Notes under the pieces: generated by a model
The model's database searches: none
What the model was told of the DNA's origin: nothing
What the model saw: the letters and a program-made list of their open reading frames with translations, nothing else
Position numbers and translations under genes: made by a program
Assembly: GCA_964036295.1 (NCBI GenBank)
Contig: OZ038473.1
Span: 4,867,501 to 4,931,500 of the forward strand
Direction of reading: 5' to 3'
From: Plumapathes pennacea
Taxonomy: Eukaryota; Cnidaria; Anthozoa; Antipatharia; Myriopathidae
Length of the DNA stretch: 64,000 bases
Shown: positions 32,108-43,259 of the stretch, one piece after another
Layout: each line of letters starts with the position of its first letter
Position numbering within the stretch: position 1 is the stretch's first letter

Positions 32108-32179
32108 ATTCCTCAACAACAACAACATCAGTGACTTGAAAAGTGACCTGTTCAAGAACCTCACAAGTCTGCGGATTTT
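32108..32179 (+). CDS. Single leucine-rich-repeat exon, copy 1
   Basis: A 72-nt stretch preceded by a pyrimidine-rich acceptor (TTCTTCTTAACAG) and followed by a consensus donor (GTAAGT). In the frame with one leading base it reads FLNNNNISDLKSDLFKNLTS then LRIL, a classical 24-residue LRR (Lx2NxI-x2L-x3LF-x2L-x2L). Length and phase-2 borders match the one-repeat-per-exon layout known in LGR/relaxin-type receptors and some secreted LRR proteins. No neighbouring LRR exon was found in the window, so this is either one exon of a gene with very long introns or a stray duplicated exon. Confidence 0.6.
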
Positions 32180-33000
32180 GTAAGTAAATATTTCACTTCG
32201 TCGTTTCATGAAACTTTCATCAATTTGAATGGTTTATATCCGTTGACAAAAAAAATAATTGTACCTAGCTAATAATAATACGCTAAGCGTACTTCCGTTT
32301 GTTCGTGTGTGCGTAACGCTACTTGAGAGTATATTTTTGCAAGGTAAAGTATTCCGTTGTTTGACGTATTTTAGCCGTGGTGACGTGGTACAATACTATC
32401 GTGAACTGTAATGACTGTAATGAAAGGGTCCTTAAAGTGCCACTGCGATCACACTTGGAGCCTAAAATGTTAACAAGGAGTGAATCTACACCACCTGAAC
32501 CGCCGAAAATTCGGTATAACTTTTACTTTTAAAAGGAAGCCGATAATTTGCCTTCAAAACACGTCAAAATCGGTCCGCCATAATGCGACAAGTCCGCGTA
32601 AAAAAAATTGTCAGCGGCTTTCCTCTGTGACGTCTTCTTATCATCAAGGAAGAAAACGTCAAAAGAAAATGACTGAGGTTTCGTGCTTAAGTTGGGTTTA
32701 TTCAACATCCTCATGCGAAAGCGATCTTGCACCAAGCACAGAGTCATCAGGAAATTGTAACGAGTCCATGGGGAACGATTTAGGCAATTTTTTGCCGTAA
32801 CGAAAACCTTTTGCCAACAGAGAAAGAGCATAAACAGAGGCCGCAGTACAAATATATTAGTAAAATTCTTGCGAAGCTGACCTTTATACCACGTGGTGTG
32901 TGAAAGCGCTTCTGTTCTTTTCTTTGGTTTCCTGCTCTTAACGTGAACAGGATCTTATGTCATAAACATAGTAAGTCACAGCTCGCTCAAAATTTCGTAC
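32180..33000. other. Intron-like sequence, no further exon recognised
   Basis: AT-rich sequence with the interspersed motif TACGCTAAGCGTACTTCCG near 32278. Open frames on both strands lack motifs. The same sequence is repeated at 47938-48760. Confidence 0.4.
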
Positions 33001-33007
33001 CTGGTTT

Positions 33008-33197
33008 GCTGGTTCTCCTGGTTCTCCTGGTTCTCTGGTTCTCTGGTTCTCCTGGTTCCATGGTTCTCCTGGTTCTCCTGGTTCTCCTGGTTCGCTGGTT
33101 CTCTGGTTCTTCTGGTTCTCTGATTCTTCTGACTCTCTGGTTCTCCTGGTTCTCCTGGTTCTCTGGTTCTTCTGGTTCTCTGGTTCTTGGTTCTCCA
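33008..33197 (+). repeat. Minisatellite (CTGGTTCTC)n, copy 1
   Basis: About twenty units of a 9-bp motif CTGGTTCTC with 3-bp deletions (CTGGTTCT, CTTCTGGTT variants). Any frame through it gives low-complexity protein and should not be taken as coding. The array at 48765-48955 differs in unit number. Confidence 0.85.
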
Positions 33198-33263
33198 CCT
33201 CAGTCCCCCTCTCTCTCCAGTCCATTCCTTGTGGCAAAAAAAAAAAAAAAACAAAAAAAAAAC

Positions 33264-33755
33264 ATGGCGGCTGTCGTGACTTTGTTCTTTACTCTTTTAG
33301 TTTCTTTCGCTTGTACGTTCTTGACCTGTTTTGTGATTAACCCAGATCAACCTTCGAAGCAATTTATCCAAGTTGTGCTGAAAAATCATAAAAGGGAAGG
33401 AATTTCTATATCAGTTGGACCGTTTCGGGCAATTCCACGAGGACAACACATCAGAGCTAGACTCGGTGTTTGTGTTGAAGCATTTTTAGTTCCAGATGTA
33501 ATGCTGTGGGACCCACTCTCATACTTTCCTGAGCTTTCCGTATTCTGCCCGTCATGCGAAGAACAAAGAAAAAGAGAATATCTCCATCCCATCAGATGGA
33601 AAGATGGTAGCACAGTGCACGACCAACCTCGACTGCTTTATGGCCTGCGCAGTGATGTTTTGTTAGCTGGAAGAACTCTGCAAGAACAAACATCAAATTC
33701 TCAGCCACAACCAAAGTATCCTATTTCTCACCAGTCACCAGCGAATTCGCTCTGA
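33264..33755 (+). CDS. 163-codon ORF with signal anchor and DUF6729-like region, copy 1
   Basis: The ATG has a good context (AACATGGCGG) just after an A-rich run. Residues about 5-25 are hydrophobic (signal peptide or anchor). Residues about 75-140 read PDVMLWDPLSYFPELS, then CPSC, then LHPIRWKDGS and PRLLYGL. This resembles the start of the DUF6729-type zinc-ribbon region found in large, probably transposon-derived, cnidarian proteins, recalled and not searched. The second Cys pair expected downstream is absent, and the end (NSL, then stop) follows a Gln/Pro/Ser-rich tail, so the ORF looks truncated. It may be a 5' exon or a fragment. The copy at 49023 differs at only a few residues. Confidence 0.4.
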   Translation: MAAVVTLFFTLLVSFACTFLTCFVINPDQPSKQFIQVVLKNHKREGISISVGPFRAIPRGQHIRARLGVCVEAFLVPDVMLWDPLSYFPELSVFCPSCEEQRKREYLHPIRWKDGSTVHDQPRLLYGLRSDVLLAGRTLQEQTSNSQPQPKYPISHQSPANSL

Positions 33756-33834
33756 CGAAGGGCTAGCGCTTGAAACGTCAGGTACTGTCTCTTTCACGGT
33801 GTTCCATTACCCTCATCAACACAAAGTTGATTTA

Positions 33835-34310
33835 CCAAAACTTGAACGGTTTACTTCAAATTATATACGGGCTTCAGACCTAGTCATACTTCTAAGGGCT
33901 TGTGAACGATTCTCGCTGCAATCACCGCATGTCAGATTACAGCATTTGTTACAGTTTTAGTCTTGAAAGAAAAAATAAGACATCTGACTAAATCATTCAA
34001 GACTCCAAGTTCCGAGTGCTCTGAGCGAATACGGTAGCCGAAACTGGCGACAGAAGCGTGTTAAAACAACACTTCTAGGGAAAATGATCAGTTCTAATAC
34101 ATTCTTGAAGTGATCGAGTTACAAGATACGGGTAGACTATATTTGTCACTGTGATTTGTCACTGTGATTTCCACTGACTAACCTTTGTTGCTGTTTAACA
34201 CAAAACGGCGTCTGAAGTTCCCGTCTGAAGTGTTTCAGGTTTTCCAGTTTTCAAATTCATTTTCGTGAACGCAGTTACGTACAATTGTTCCTTCGTTCAA
34301 ATCCTTTTTC
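33835..34310 (+). repeat. R2 repeat, copy 3 (Helitron coding part deleted)
   Basis: Matches 17405-17760 and then 18020-18090, skipping the Arg-rich coding part present at 17.76-18.02 kb. Contains CGGGCTTCAGACCTAGTCAT and GGTAGCCGAAACTGGCGACA. Confidence 0.6.
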
Positions 34311-35382
34311 TTCCGAATGTCAGTAAAGACACTGGCGGATACGCTAATTGACAATTATTGCGTCATTGCCTTAGGCACCTGGCCTAAAAAGTCGTACGTA
34401 ACTGACAGACTGACTGACGAACATTAAATTTTGAGATGGCGATCCGCTTGGAGTCGGGGATAAGGCGATTTTGCTGCATTGGCGTCGTGATTATTACCCT
34501 CGCTTCGCTCGGGAACAATAGTTAATTTTTGAGAGCTCTTTTTAGGTGAAAATTCAGAAAATGTATCAAGTATTTGACGTAGAGACAACGCATATGTTTA
34601 TAGTGTGTGGCGATATTGGAGAGCAGGGAGAGGAAAACATCTGCAGTTCTAAGGGTTTAAAATGTGACAATTCTTGATGGGACTACTGACTGACTATACG
34701 GCTTCTTATTCATGAAGCTATCTGCAACTTTTGCAAATAGCTTCTATGTCGGCACCTTAATTGGGCGATAGTGGACAATAGGCGATCAGCCGTTCGGTCC
34801 ATCTCATTAGGTCATCAAAAAATGCCTCCCTCCCCTCCCCCCCCCCCCCCCCAAGTGGCAAAAGCTACTGAGGGGGAGGGGCATGAAATGTTATCCATAT
34901 AAAAGCCGCCGTAGTACATGACCTTTGAGAAAGTTTCTGTTTTATTATCTATTTAACTCAAATAATGCACAGAAAGACTTCCAGGAAAGAGTTTACCTGT
35001 TAATTTTGTAACTTGGCGACAGAATGTCAGATGCCAAACTTCCTCTCCAGGGAGGGGCCTTCTAAATATATTTGGCTCTCTCGAACGCGGTGAATAAAGG
35101 CACTATTATGGTGGCTGTGAGTTTGCCGATTCTTTGGTTGTATTTGGAAATTCTGCTCCCCCTTCAGCCTCCTGGCTGACATATCCACACATTTGCCGCA
35201 GCATCTGATAGACAGGTGACACAGATTCACATTTACAGCGACACTTCCCAACGGAGTGACAACATTTGCGCTATTTTCATTACTAAAAGACTACATGAAA
35301 TACCGGCGGATTTATTAGCTTTATCCCCCTAGGGAATGTCTGTTTAGAATACTTCGCATTGCCACGCCTCTTAAACATGTAT
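34311..35382. other. No gene; small C/G-rich palindrome at 34810-34888
   Basis: No coding region was recognised. ATGCCTCCCTCCCCTCCCCC and GGGGGAGGGGCAT form a short foldback around a poly-C run. Confidence 0.45.
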
Positions 35383-35386
35383 TTAA

Positions 35387-36432
35387 GAGCCGTTGTCTGA
35401 GAAAACCGGGCAGGGTCAAAAGATGGGGGTCGGCCGAATTTCATAAAATTACCAGCACTTGATGTCTATCTAGTATGATTATGAACGGTGGCATTTGAAC
35501 GAATTTTGGGTCTTTTGTTTCGGAGATTGACCACCCCCCCTGGTTTTGGGACCGCGGGAGCCAAAATGGCGTCCGAAAATAGACTAACTTCGAGACAAAA
35601 AAATACCAACTTCCCGACGGATTTTACCAGCGAGTTTTTCCACACTCTTTCCATGAGTACATTTCCCCTAGATTACAGTTTCAAATTCAGATTTTATCAT
35701 TACTTCCTTTTTGGCAAGCGGCTTGAAACAGTAGAAGTCAAACAAAAATCCAGACATGTCAGATTTTTAACGTTTTTGAACGCTCTTTTCTCAAAAGTGC
35801 GGTTGTTTATTTTTCATTTAAGACCTGATTTTGGTAGTCAATTGCCATCTAAACCAAATTAAAAAAAGAATTGATTGGGGGAAAAAGCCGTTCCCGCTTG
35901 ACTCACATTTGAAGTTGCTCCAAATTGCGGTTAGAGAAGTTTTCCCGCCAAATTAATTCTACATTATACTGTACCACAATAGCGATCGGTTCCCCATAAA
36001 ACTACTCCAAAAGACGTTTTATTACACAAATACAGTATTCGCAACTATATTTGGCAAATCAACGGCTATTAATGTCATTCTTCGGTCTAAATACTCAAAA
36101 TAGTTTTCCCGCCAAATTTCTCTTATGCTACAATGTGCCACAAAAGCCGCTCCGTTCTCCATAAAAACCACTCCAGAAGACACTTCGTTGAATACATGCA
36201 GTAATCACATTCCATTTTGACAAATCAGGGGCTTTGTGGGTCTCTTTGTTACAATTACTCAAACTATCTTGGAAATTGATCACCACATGGTGTCACGCTC
36301 ACGCCTATGTTTCGTATCACGCTTACGACCACCATATTTACGATTGTTTAACTGGGCTTCTTCTCCTACTTTTCGTGTATGTGTATGTGTATGCGTATAG
36401 TGTGTGTGAAACGTGCTTTTCAATAAGTATAA
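35387..36432 (+). repeat. T1 left terminal inverted repeat
   Basis: Begins GAGCCGTTGTCTGAG-AAAACCGGGC and contains GGGGGTCGGCCGAATTTC and CATACTAGATAGACATCA in reverse sense. It extends to about AACGTGCTTTTCAATAAGTA, where the first coding exon begins. Each TIR also has an open frame of about 98-124 codons (35488-35862 and 44086-44382), which I treat as chance because its only partner is the opposite repeat. Confidence 0.8.
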
Positions 36433-36764
36433 AGATACAGTTGCGGTAACATCCCACTTAGCTGCTCTTGGTATAAGCAGCAAGCGAGGATGGCATATTC
36501 GCGGTACAGTGATTAGCGAGAAAGACCTCATACTGAACAGAGCTGGACATTTTTGCCTCAAGGATGAGAGAGTGGCTGTTACGATCATCTGTCCTAAACA
36601 CAGACGGGATTTAACAGTGAACTGGCCAGGATAAAAACGACGAACGTGTGGCTATCCTACACATAAAGGCCAGCGTAAACAAATGCGCATTCCCAGGCGG
36701 ATCAATTTCGCAACGTCCCAAGAAATCTTCAATCGCCATGGTGCTACGGTTCCTGGAGGAACGG
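36413..36764 (+). pseudogene. T1 transposase-like gene, first exon
   Basis: Homologous to 55640-55860 in T2: both have LGxSxKRGW, EKDLILNRAG, ICPKHR and LTVxWPG. The frame carries one stop (TAA, 36632-36634). It then stays open through a Cys/basic region (TCGYPTHKGQRKQ) and a segment RRINFATSQEIF ending VPGGTG at a consensus donor, GTAAGT (36765). The Cys spacing (ICPKH ... TCGYPTH) suggests a small zinc-binding, possibly DNA-binding, N-terminal domain. The single stop suggests recent inactivation, but readthrough cannot be excluded. Confidence 0.6.
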
Positions 36765-36765
36765 G

Positions 36766-39350
36766 TAAGTTGTCGCCTTTTTCCCACGCAGCTGAATATT
36801 TTTAGGGCATGTACTAGGCTAGATAACTTCTCTTAACTGATCGCCAGTCATCATGCAAGAATTGGTCCAACAACCTGTTTCATATCTTATCGGAAAGTTT
36901 CAGACGAGCACAATAGCGTAAAACGTCATCAACAATGTCCACATTTAACAGTATCCCTGCATATTCCGTTGCGCCTTTTGGGATGAAAGGCATGTTGTTA
37001 GGGGGGAGGCAGTTTTCCGTGATTGAATAGTGGATTTAAATCCTGGTGTTTTATGCCCGCTTTATATTATCTGATTCGTAGCGATATGCGAGGAATGCCG
37101 CAAAAACCACACCCAGACGCGTGATTTTACTCCAAGAGGCGAAGAAGAGACATCCCATGATGAGGTATTCAACACTAACTTGTCCGATAAATGCGCTTTT
37201 CAATAAAGTAACTCTTTAGTAATTTATACTAGAAATACGATATTCGCAGAAACCCCACGCCCTAATCGATTATGAATGACACTGCTGGCGTGCTTGGTAG
37301 CTCTCATGTATGCTTACACCAAACAGATGACACTATATTAGCATTTACATAATATTGGGATGTTGTTGCATACATGAGAGGAGAGCTCCCTACTAATTGC
37401 TTTTTGAAGAGTGCAGTAATTATAATATATATGTAGGGTGGTCTCGAAAGAAGAAAGTTCTCATCATGATAATATTCTTTCACACAAAATCATGCCATGT
37501 CTATTTCACAGTAATTTATTTTGTCCCATAATAATTAAGAAATTATACAAGTTTTTGTACTACATTTATAGGTAAAATGTATACATACTTCTCAAGTGGG
37601 TTACATTATACTGTGCTTCTCAGAAATTCTCAATTGTTGTATGTGTTGCCAAGTACATGTACAAAAGCTCAAAATCCCATGTCAGGAAAATATAACCCTA
37701 ACCCTATACTCCCCAACATATTGGAAAAATAATAATAAGTTCTGTAAGTGAAAATGGAAAATATACAATACACAATAATTCTACAGAATTTAGACAAAAG
37801 AGAGTCAGGTAAGCACATTCTCTATTAATGTAAGATGCTGTGTCCCATTTCTTATGTAATATGGGATTGGGTAAACTAACTCTTCTTATCACAGAAAGGT
37901 ACTTTTTCCAATTGGGCTCAGTGAACTTCATGTTTCTCCCATTAATATTTTGGGACCTGTGGAAAATAAAACAAAGCACTGAAGTCTATAATATTAAGAA
38001 TGTTATCAAGTGTGTTCTGTGGTTGGTATTGGGGTGGGGGGTTGGTGGTAATACAGCTGGAAGAGTACATCTAGCAATTTTTTATTATTGCAGAGCTGTA
38101 TAGGATTAGTTTGCTCAAATGAAAACTTATTAAACTTTCAATATTCTCGTAACACCACTCAAACACTTTTCTAACTGTCAGTGGTAAATGCAAACTGATT
38201 CTTTTCTCTTAATGATATACACTTAGTATCCTGGCTTGGAAACTGATTATTGACCTTGAGTATCTGAAGGCATCCAGGACTCAATTTCTACATACTGTAT
38301 TTAACAGTCTCTGTCAGTGCTATCTATTAATTCCAACTTGTTTAGAGGGCAGTTTTTTTCTGCTCACACCAGCTGCTAGTGCAGTAAATCCTTTCTGAAC
38401 ATTATGTGTACCAGCTAAACAGCTAATTCAAAACAGCAAAAGGAACTGCAGCAATAAATTACATTATTTTTCTAATGCCAAATTTAGTGAAGCTAATCTT
38501 GCACTCTGAAAATAAATGCCTATGAAATAATACATACATGTACTGGTATCACTAAATAATTAAAAATGATATATTGTATTGTACAAAAACACTCCACTGT
38601 ACAGTATGCCAGTAGCGAACATAAATGACTTAAATATGAAAACCATGATAATGAAAACCATGAAAATCAGTTCACTATCTCTACTAAGGGGTAAAATAAA
38701 TCAGAACATACACAATAATTTTTAGCTGTATTCAGTAACAAAAAAAAGCATTTGAAATGAAATTCATAGTCTTCAAAGACAAATAATGTAAAACAAAGTA
38801 TGTGTAGCTAAATTTTAATTGATAGGAAATCATGAAATAATCAAATAATTAAATCAATAATTAAATCAATTATTGATAGAAAACCATGAAATTACACACT
38901 AAAGAAATTGTAATCCAGTTAGAAAAGACAATAATTGTGTTATGGTGTCACTGTACCATATAAATTTTTTTGTGTTCTACTTATTGGAGGATGTTTGCCA
39001 ATTCGTGAAGTGTACATATACTGTACAATTTACATGTATGTAAAACAAAGATTGACAGCAAACACAATCAATTCAACAAGAAAAAGCAACATGAAGTCAT
39101 GAATTCAGTCTTTTTCTTCGGGTTCAATAAACTGGATAGGTTTTCAATAGCCAATTCAAACAAAGAAATAAATATTAACAAATCCAATATTACATTAAGT
39201 AAGTGAATCAGGTGTGAAAATTGAAAATGGTTTGCAGTTCCTCACATGAAAAACAAACATAATGAAAGAACAAAGCAAAGAAAACTACTGCATTTCCGAA
39301 ACGGCTGATAAGCATTATTGCCCATGTACAAAGGAAAAAAAGGAAGTGTT
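36766..39350. other. T1 internal region, no gene; short repeat at 37222-37352
   Basis: Presumed intron of the T1 gene plus later insertions. AT-rich. The stretch 37222-37352 is the inverted partner of 6050-6175 and begins TACTAGAAATACGATATTCG. Open frames at 37.7-38.1 kb carry no motif. Confidence 0.45.
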
Positions 39351-40340
39351 TTATTTCTTACCTGCCCCTTGGTTCCTGATGATAAGAATGGGCAGATCAC
39401 TCACATTGGCAGGGAGACTGCTGAGAAATCCCTGTACGTCCTGTGGAAAGTTGAGGACATGTCCTTTGTACCCACGCTGGCCGCCATGCTTCCGGAAAAT
39501 GGGGAAAGCCGTGGCAATAAGCATTTCCTCCACTTCGCTGAGGCCCTGTAGATCTGTCAGCACTGTACCAGGGTCCATGTCGTTGCCACCTAAGAATAAG
39601 CAGCACGATGTCTTTTTGTCTCGCCTATACTTTGCTTGGCAATTATTGGCCATGTTTCCTTACACACGTTACAGTGAAGGTGTCGAAAGTATTCTTTGTA
39701 GCGGTAGAAGGCTGCAAGTTCCTCCTGCGTCCACTGCTGTTCGTGTAGAGCCGGGTTGTCTGGGTTAGCTCATCCACGGCTATGTAGATATTGCTGTCTC
39801 TGGAAGCGACGCTCTTCGACAAGAGGCGAACGTTGCTCACGGCGTCGAATGTAGGCCTCACTTTGAGCATGAAGCCTACGGGCTCTTTCTCCGGACGTTT
39901 CATTGCGGCGTCGGGAAACAGCTCGTTCTCGATCGGCTTTCATGCGCTGTTCTCTTTCCTGAGATGTTTCTTGGGCTCGCTTCTGCATATTATGCTCCAG
40001 GGAGGCTGTAATGCGCCGTTCTCTTTCCTGGGTTGTCTCCTGAGCTCGTTTCTGCTTGTAACGCTCTCGGTCACGCCGTTGCTTCCCTTCTTTAACAGCG
40101 ACAGTATTGTCCTGTCTCGACTGCTGTTGTTTTCGTTGGGCGGCTGTTCATTGCCGTCTGCGATCGGGACGAATACTCCGCTGTTGGCTTGTCTCACGAG
40201 TGCGTCTTAGTCTTTCTTGCTCTCTTCGTTTTTGAAGACGAACTTGTTTCTCCTTGTGAGAGTGTTCCGTTTGATTCTTTGTTTGATTCATATTCACTAC
40301 GTAGTTCGGCAAGAGTGCCAAAACTCATTCAATCTCCTGT
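39351..40340 (-). pseudogene. Helitron-like protein, N-terminal repeats and DUF6570-like exon
   Basis: The minus-strand order is: an Arg/Glu-rich repeat region (for example RRREQRSPLVEERRFQRQQY, and RAQETSQEREQRMKADRERA), frameshifts, and then an exon at 39653-39362 containing LSEVEEMLIATAFPIFRKHG, GGQRGYKGHVLNFPQDVQGF and LPANVSDLPILIIR. This last part is the conserved segment found upstream of the Rep domain in animal Helitron proteins. The exon ends GGGGCAG with a GTAAGA donor. Fragments of the same exon end lie at 19.42 kb and 27.97 kb. At least three frame changes make it non-functional. Confidence 0.65.
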
Positions 40341-40638
40341 CGTGTCCGTTGCTTCGCAACGGACGACCAGAACACCACGTGATTAAAAGTCGGTCCGTGA
40401 AATACAGACATTTCAACATGAGATTCGGGGTTGAGGTCAGGAGAGGAAAGAGCCTGGGAACGAGGTTGGAGATTCTGTTCCGATGTTTTTTTTTACAGGA
40501 AATCCCGCGGAGCAGGGACGTGATTCTGTTCCGATGTTTTACCCAGCAAGCCCCGCTGCGCGGGGAGGTCGGTCGGTGAAATACAGACATTTCAAAATGA
40601 AACGGTGTTCAGATTAGTACCCACGCAGGGCGTGGGAA
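39351..40638 (-). mobile_element. Helitron-like element fragment inserted in T1
   Basis: Read on the minus strand, it starts after TT with the hairpin CCCACGC-CCT-GCGTGGG and TACTAATCTGAACAC (40638-40600), passes GC-rich tandem units, then the Arg-rich N-terminal repeats and a DUF6570-like exon ending in a splice donor at 39360. No Rep or helicase follows, so only the 5' part remains. Confidence 0.6.
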
Positions 40639-40639
40639 C

Positions 40640-43259
40640 AACTGCGCAATGTGTTGCAATTCACAGGCCAGTGCCGACGATATGACTCCCCAAGCTGCGG
40701 CAGAACTAGTCGTTGAAGAACAGACTCACCGACTCAAACGACGAGACTGGGCACCACAACATCCTCGCAGTCATCACAGGCGAGCATCCCTGAACAATGG
40801 ATTAGTATCTGGTCTGATAAGAAGGAGGAGCAACAGGAGAAACGGTAAACGCTCAACAGTGCTATCACCAGTCTGACCGGGGGTCGCACAAGTCCTATAC
40901 AGTCAACGCTAAACACGTCCTGGCATGATATCTCATCGACCCAGCAAAAATATTACCAACGGAAGGCCAAGGAAACTATCATCGCGGCGCTGTCAGTAAT
41001 TAGTCCCGGTCAAGAACAGGAGCTCTGGGCTAATGTCCGCAAGGAGGTGAGACTAGAATCAGCTGGTGAAAGTGCGTCCAGACGCAAAAGCTTTGATCCC
41101 TCCTCTGGCGTCATTGAATCTCTCGTCAAGGCATACAACCAAGCTGAATCGTGACAAACAAAGCGACAAATTCTCTCGGTCTTCGCCAATGATTTCAGCC
41201 GGGTAGAACTAATAAATTTAATTCCAACACTATCCAAATGGCGAATAGATCAAGCACGACAGCACACTACTGAGGCAGGTAAAGGACAGGCCGTCCAACC
41301 AGACCCTATATTCCGTACGAGAATTTCAAGAACACAAGTGGAACATTTCGTGGACTACATTTCTCAGCCAGAAATGATGAAAGATGTCGCATTTGGCACA
41401 AAAGTACTAAAGCTTGACTCGGGCGATAGCATCATTATTCCAGCTGTGGTGAGAACGATGATCCCGTCTAGAATAATCGAGCAGTACCAGAGCTACTATG
41501 AGCAGCAGAATTTCGAGCCAGCAGCACAGCGATCTTTGTTTAGAATGATCGAGGTTTGTACTGCTTCAGTTCAGAAGTCCTTGCAAGGCCTCGACAATAC
41601 CACAGCAGAAGGAACTGAGGCCATCGACAGCCTGACAGACATAGTATATAAGGACCCTCAGCAGCCATGGATCGGAGGAAGGGTGGGTGAAATCTGTGCA
41701 GCAGAGACTTAAAGAGGCCACGAGATACCTCAAGACTGAGTTCAAGAGCCATGCTAGCAGAGAAGAAAGCTGCGCCGACCATTGCGTCACCTACGCGATG
41801 AGTGATCCCGGCAGCCAACAGTTCGGAAGTTGATGCCAGCATGCACATGATGTCCAGTGCAGTACCTGCTTGTCACTAGAGAAAATCTTGGTCGAAACTG
41901 TTAATAAGATCAATCACATCTCTATGTTGGAGGATGAAAGGTCAAGGATGAAGCACGAGTGCATGCAAAACATCGAGTTGATCAAGGCATGGAAAGCACA
42001 CCTATTGCGCACAGTGAACCAAGAGGAGGCAAAGCAAGACGCATTGGCGACCACTGACCTGGAGACCTGTCTAATAGTGATGGACTGGGCGATGAAGTAC
42101 CTGCCCCAGCGCTACCGAGAGCGCATGAGTGATTTTTTTGGGAAGAGAGGAAGAAGCTGGCACGTTAGCGCGGTCATCACCAAGAGCCAAGGGAAACTTA
42201 ACGTGGAATGCTTTGTACATCTGTTTGACACATGTACACAGAACAGCTTCGCAGTGGCTTCTGTGGTTTGTAGATTCCGGGGATCAGCTTTCTCAACAAT
42301 TTTGCCTTCGAGCATAATGGCGTCCGTGCTTGGCGTGGATACGACACTGGCCCTGGGAAACTGCTGCAGTACAGCGAATTACAGGTTCAGCCACAAGGAG
42401 ATACCGGCCTGCAAGTTCTTCATGACTTTGGTCTTCGAACCCGTGACCTGGGATCAATCAGCGATGCACTTCGGGCTACCAGAGCGGAAATTTTCTCCTG
42501 CGTCGAAAACAGTTGTGTGCTGACCTTCAAAACGATGGCGGAGGCGGAAGCACACATGGACACGGGAAAGCACGTGCAGCCATCAGAATGCGAGTCAGTT
42601 TATGACACTGCGAGGAGAAGATGGGCAGAGAGAATGAACGAGATGAACGTGGTCAGCGGTCCAGCACTATGGACTGCAGTGGATGAAAGCCCTTCAACGT
42701 CGGACGACTGCAGCATACCTGAAGGATGGGCCCTCAAAACAACTAAAGAGCCCCGAGGATGGTGGAAAAGGTCAAGGCTCATCTTACCGAGAAGTTCCAC
42801 ACCGGAGCTGCAAGAGGACAAAAATCAGATCCAGCCCAAGTAGCGAAGGAGATAAAGTTTGCCAGAGACGCCAGTGGCACCCTGCTCTTTCAGCCAGAGG
42901 AGTGGTGGACTGCCCAGCAAATCAGCAGCTTCTTCTTCCGTTTGTCTGCACTTCAACGATACAGAACGCCCGAAAGTGCCGATGAAGAGGACCTGGTGGC
43001 AATGGAAACGGAGCACCACCTCCAAGAGCTACATCGAGCAGTATTTGACGATATTGAAAGCCCCAACCACTCGATCAAAGTAAACAGCATCAACATATGT
43101 GACCTGCTGGGATCTGGTAAGCTGAGCACATTGAAGCTTGTCCAGTTGCAAGATATCTGCTCGGAGTTAAATCTCCAGACGCCTGATCTACGTTCTAGAA
43201 AGCGTACTTTCATCGATCCATTGGAGGCCTTTGTGAACACTTGTTCTTGTCGATCGTGA
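40640..43259 (+). pseudogene. T1 transposase-like gene, main coding part, broken
   Basis: Plus-strand segments in changing frames match T2 and extend further upstream. About 40940-41700 has VISPGQEQELWANVRKEV, FDPSSGVIESLVKAYNQAES, then VEHFVDYISQPEMMKDVAFG and VQKSLQGLDNTTAEG. From 41870 a coiled part leads to ETCLIVMDWAMKYLPQRYRE and FFGKRGRSWHVSAVIT. Near 42272 about 120 residues are missing relative to T2, including the second candidate catalytic Asp. After this come a NNFAFEHNGVRAWRGY segment, a C2H2 finger (IFSCVENSC ... HMDTGKH), a frameshift near 42760, and the C-terminal domain ending in a Cys-rich NTCSCRS. At least one internal stop (41152) and several frameshifts are present. It is non-functional as it stands. 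Confidence 0.7.

Larger units (their letters stand above)
30758..33945 (+). repeat. 3.2-kb segmental duplication, copy 1
   Basis: Near-identical and collinear with 46461-49705. The block starts inside R1 copy h and includes the LRR exon, the minisatellite, the 163-codon ORF and part of R2. Differences are few: small indels, a changed minisatellite length and scattered substitutions. The duplication is therefore recent. Confidence 0.85.

Noticed and set aside
32938..33254. Glu/Asn/Gln-rich or Gly/Ser-rich proteins across the 9-bp minisatellite
   Set aside because: A 9-bp period keeps frames open on both strands, and copy 2 differs in unit number. These frames are low-complexity artefacts.
33745..33800. 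Hammerhead-ribozyme-like core (CTGACGA ... GAAAC) after the 163-codon ORF, also at 49505-49550
   Set aside because: A CUGANGA box, a GGGC/GCTC stem II and GAAAC are present, but no proper stem III and cleavage triplet can be placed next to GAAAC, and stem I is not evident. In copy 1 one closing base is also changed.
35488..35862. A 124-codon ORF in the T1 left TIR (and 98 codons in the right TIR)
   Set aside because: The frames are mirrored in the inverted repeats, show no motif and differ by indels between arms. A coding role in a TIR is unlikely.
37690..37712. Telomere-like AACCCTAACCCTA
   Set aside because: Only two units in AT-rich DNA; too short to indicate a telomere or interstitial telomeric array.
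40190..40640. A promoter or CpG island for a host gene
   Set aside because: The GC-rich blocks are tandem units of the Helitron-like 5' region, repeated at 25.1-25.4 kb.
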